Below, piece after piece: positions 61,754 through 64,000 of a stretch of 64,000 bases of DNA. Position 1 is the stretch's first letter, and each line of letters opens with the position of its first letter. The notes beneath the pieces are model-generated. The model saw only the letters and a program-made list of their open reading frames with translations. It had not been told where the DNA came from and made no database searches. The stretch covers positions 62,001 to 126,000 of the forward strand of contig CANFMT010000003.1 of assembly GCA_947448415.1 (NCBI GenBank), written 5' to 3'. Made by a program: the position numbers and the translations under genes. This DNA is from Burkholderiaceae bacterium (GTDB lineage: Bacteria > Pseudomonadota > Gammaproteobacteria > Burkholderiales > Burkholderiaceae).

Positions 61754-62749
61754 ATGAATAAACAATCTCAACCCCTTATTAGATATATTTTTACCTGCAG
61801 TATATTTATTAGTGCTGCTTTTGGCTTAAACCTATCTGCAATGGCTCAGAATTATCCTAACAAGCCAATCAAAATTATTGTTCCAGCTACCGCTGGGGGT
61901 GGCGCTGATTTTATTGCGCGCACGCTGAGCGTTCAGTTGGGTGAGTATTTGGGCGAAAGTATTGTGATTGAGAATAAGTCAGGTGCATCGGGTACGATTG
62001 CCGCCGAATATGTCGCAAAATCTCAACCAAATGGTTACTTGGTGCTCATGGCCCAATCAACAAGCATGGTCATCGCTCCGCATCTATATAAAAGTTTAAA
62101 TTACGACACGATTAAAGATTTGGTGCCAGTCACCCAAGTAGCACAAATGCCTTTTGTATTGGCGGTCAATGCAAAATTACCAGTTAATAGCGTTAAAGAG
62201 TTCATTGCTTACGCCAAGGCTAATCCAGGTAAGTTAAATTACTCTACCTCTGGGAATGGCGCAGGAAGTCACTTGGCTGGAGAGATGTTTAATTCAGCGA
62301 CAGGCGCAAAGATGGTTCATGTTCCCTACAAAGGAGCGGGCCCCGCTTTAAATGCGGTAGTCGCGGGTGAAGTACAGGTTGCGTTTATACCCATCGTTGC
62401 TGCTCTCCCTCTAGTAAAGGATGGTCGTCTTAAGGCTTTGGCTGTGACTACAGCAGCACGATCTTTAGCGGCAAAGGATCTTCCAACATTGGCTGAGGCA
62501 GGTTTGACTGGATACGATATCAATACATGGTTTGGTATGTTTGTTGCAGCAAATACACCTACTGCAATAGTTGACTTACTCTATAAAGAAACGGCACGAG
62601 CACTAAAGCAGCCGGAGATTCGGGAGCGCTTCATTAAGGAAGGTGCCGACCCTATTGGCAGTACTCCTGCCGAATTTAGTGCGCTCGTCAAAGCAGAGTT
62701 TGTTAAGTTTGCAAAGGTTGTTAAAGATTCTGGCGCCAAACTTGAGTAA
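61754..62749 (+). CDS. Bug/TctC-family binding protein
   Basis: A 331-residue Sec-exported Bug protein; cleavage is near AMAQN. PATAGGGAD, ENKSGASG and HVPYKG are normal, but the PDGY motif is QPNGYL, with Asn for Asp. It starts 6 nt after the CobW stop and belongs to the same run. The Asp-to-Asn change may alter ligand contacts. Confidence 0.92.
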   Translation: MNKQSQPLIRYIFTCSIFISAAFGLNLSAMAQNYPNKPIKIIVPATAGGGADFIARTLSVQLGEYLGESIVIENKSGASGTIAAEYVAKSQPNGYLVLMAQSTSMVIAPHLYKSLNYDTIKDLVPVTQVAQMPFVLAVNAKLPVNSVKEFIAYAKANPGKLNYSTSGNGAGSHLAGEMFNSATGAKMVHVPYKGAGPALNAVVAGEVQVAFIPIVAALPLVKDGRLKALAVTTAARSLAAKDLPTLAEAGLTGYDINTWFGMFVAANTPTAIVDLLYKETARALKQPEIRERFIKEGADPIGSTPAEFSALVKAEFVKFAKVVKDSGAKLE

Positions 62750-62805
62750 TTCAGTAATTGAGCAATTTAACTTTTTATATTTCATTGATGTTTTCGGAGA
62801 CTGTT

Positions 62806-63792
62806 ATGCGACTTAAGCTTGTTATCAACACTTTAAGGGGCGCAATCGCTGTACTTTTATTTGCGCCACTGATTGTGGTCGCGCAAAATTACCCAAATCA
62901 TGCAATGAAAATTATTGCGCCATTCCCACCAGGTGGGACAAGTGATTTAATTAGTCGACTGGTTGCCCAAAAGTTAGGTGATGCCTTGGGTCAAAGCATC
63001 ATCGTTGAAAATAAACCAGGTGCAAATGGCACGATTGGCTTTGATGCTGCTGCAAAGGCACCAGCGGATGGGTATACCCTGCTTCTTGCAACTAGCAGCA
63101 TTGTATTGAACAATCAATTTCTGTATAAAAGCTTGCCCTACAATTGGTTTAAAGATTTTGCGCCAATCTCAATGCTCGGTATTGCTGGCCAAGTGTTGGT
63201 GATAAATCCCAATGCGGCCATTCCAATTAAAAACATCAAAGACCTAGTTGCGTTTGCAAAAGCAAATCCGGGTCAAATTAATTATGGGGCAGGCGCTAAA
63301 GGCAATACTGCACACTTAACTGCTGAGAAATTTAAGTCTGCTGCTGGAATTAATATCGTACATATTCCTTACAAGGGTAATGGTCAGGCTACAGCAGCGC
63401 TTGTTTCTGGCGAGGTGCAATTTGTTTTTTCAGACATGGCGCCAGCAATTCCGTTTATTCAAGCTAAAAAATTGACTCCATTAGCCGTAACCTCATTACA
63501 GCGCTCCATTTCTTTGCCTGATGTGCCTACGATGGTTGAGTTGGGCTATCCAGGATTTGAGTCTTCAGTTTGGTGGGCATTAATTGCACAAAAAGGTGTA
63601 CCAGAGCCCATTATTCAAAAACTCAATGCAACCCTTGAGAAGGTAATGGCCTCACCCGAGGTACAAGAGAGTTATTTAAAGCTTGGCGTTACACCACTCT
63701 ATAGCTCTCCTGCTAAGGTAAATGAAATCGTTCGTAAAGAAATAAAAGCTGCAGGCGATCAAATTAACAAACTTAATATTCCAAAAGAATAG
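62806..63792 (+). CDS. Bug/TctC-family binding protein
   Basis: A 328-residue Sec-exported Bug protein; cleavage is near VVAQN. Landmarks are FPPGGTSD, ENKPGANG, ADGYTL and HIPYKG. The start is ATG 62806, with GGAGA ahead. Earlier in-frame ATGs at 62758 and 62788 would put extra residues before the signal. It precedes the hydrolase gene at the right edge. Confidence 0.92.
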   Translation: MRLKLVINTLRGAIAVLLFAPLIVVAQNYPNHAMKIIAPFPPGGTSDLISRLVAQKLGDALGQSIIVENKPGANGTIGFDAAAKAPADGYTLLLATSSIVLNNQFLYKSLPYNWFKDFAPISMLGIAGQVLVINPNAAIPIKNIKDLVAFAKANPGQINYGAGAKGNTAHLTAEKFKSAAGINIVHIPYKGNGQATAALVSGEVQFVFSDMAPAIPFIQAKKLTPLAVTSLQRSISLPDVPTMVELGYPGFESSVWWALIAQKGVPEPIIQKLNATLEKVMASPEVQESYLKLGVTPLYSSPAKVNEIVRKEIKAAGDQINKLNIPKE

Positions 63793-63872
63793 AGTGCTAT
63801 TTGTATCAGATAGATTGTGAAGGCGAATTGCTAGTATTTTTATAGAGACAGATAATTAATTAGGAGATTTTG

Positions 63873-64000
63873 ATGGCTGATGTAACTTGGACTGGCGGTA
63901 TTGAGCATTGGATCAAGCGCGATGATATTAATTTATTTATGTGGCAAAAGAAGGCTAATCCAAACAAGCCATTTCTAGGCACCATCTTTTTTGTGCATGG
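63873..64000 (+). CDS. 5' end of an alpha/beta hydrolase gene (partial)
   Basis: The first 42 codons of a gene cut by the window edge, with TAGGAG 6 nt before the ATG. The residues MADVTWTGG and GTIFFVHG near the end fit the start of an alpha/beta hydrolase, where HG forms the oxyanion hole. The enzyme type cannot be told from so little. It follows two Bug genes, repeating the Bug-plus-hydrolase pattern of the window. Confidence 0.65.
   Translation, partial: MADVTWTGGIEHWIKRDDINLFMWQKKANPNKPFLGTIFFVH

Noticed and set aside
14284..63792. Genomic island carried by a mobile element
   Set aside because: I saw no integrase, transposase, attachment-site repeat or tRNA edge, and the base composition does not obviously shift from the left part.

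Overview
The window looks like a chromosomal segment of a low-to-mid GC betaproteobacterium of the Burkholderiaceae, most like Polynucleobacter. The reasons are the end of an ISC iron-sulfur cluster at the left edge, an assimilatory-sulfate cluster with an iron-sulfur APS/PAPS reductase, and a very large set of Bug-type (TctC) periplasmic binding proteins. The genus is an inference from gene content, not from a marker gene. I saw no tRNA, rRNA, CRISPR array, transposase or integrase.

Region 1 (1-14146) is mostly housekeeping. It holds the end of an hscA-like gene and the ISC ferredoxin. A minus-strand sulfur operon follows (54-aa ORF, TauE/SafE exporter, cysH, cysD, cysN), downstream of a ferredoxin-NADP reductase. 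Then come dsbB, cysK, a carboxylesterase, a DctA-type symporter, two small conserved ORFs, a CitE-like lyase, a membrane protein and an HNH protein. It ends with a three-gene photolyase set: TIGR03643 protein, FeS photolyase-related protein and DUF2256 protein.

Region 2 (14284-25909) is catabolic. One plus-strand run is Bug, IDH/IPMDH-type dehydrogenase, LVIVD propeller, Bug, NIPSNAP. A second is RraA-type aldolase (LigK-like), two Bugs, a lipoprotein solute-binding protein and a LigJ-like 4-oxalomesaconate hydratase, closed by a strong hairpin. Opposite them lie a Tat-exported amidohydrolase and a ModA-like binding protein. Region 3 (25933-28756) holds small envelope proteins: a Gly/Tyr-rich secreted protein, a Rap1a/Tai-like protein, a DUF3300 protein and a lipoprotein.

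Region 4 (28934-49981) contains a duplicated set of alpha/beta hydrolases and CocE/NonD hydrolases interleaved with five Bugs, with a sixth Bug divergent from its left end and a LysR regulator between. It is followed by a pcaD-like lactonase, Gfo/Idh/MocA oxidoreductases, a TetR regulator with candidate operators, and a two-component flavin monooxygenase pair. Region 5 (50020-58117) is a minus-strand sugar-acid-like operon: Bug, DctP-like protein, HIBADH-like dehydrogenase, enolase-superfamily enzyme, Gfo dehydrogenase, Bug. It is divergent from a LysR gene and is followed by a PanE-like reductase. Region 6 (58407-64000) carries a Bug, a second LVIVD propeller, a CobW-type GTPase, two more Bugs and the start of another hydrolase.

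Taken together, the right three quarters of the window is a catabolic island. Fifteen Bug proteins and three other solute-binding proteins accompany soluble catabolic enzymes, and no cognate permease gene is present. The most intriguing non-coding element is the 112-nt leader of the sulfur operon, which can fold into three hairpins, one of which covers part of the ribosome binding site.
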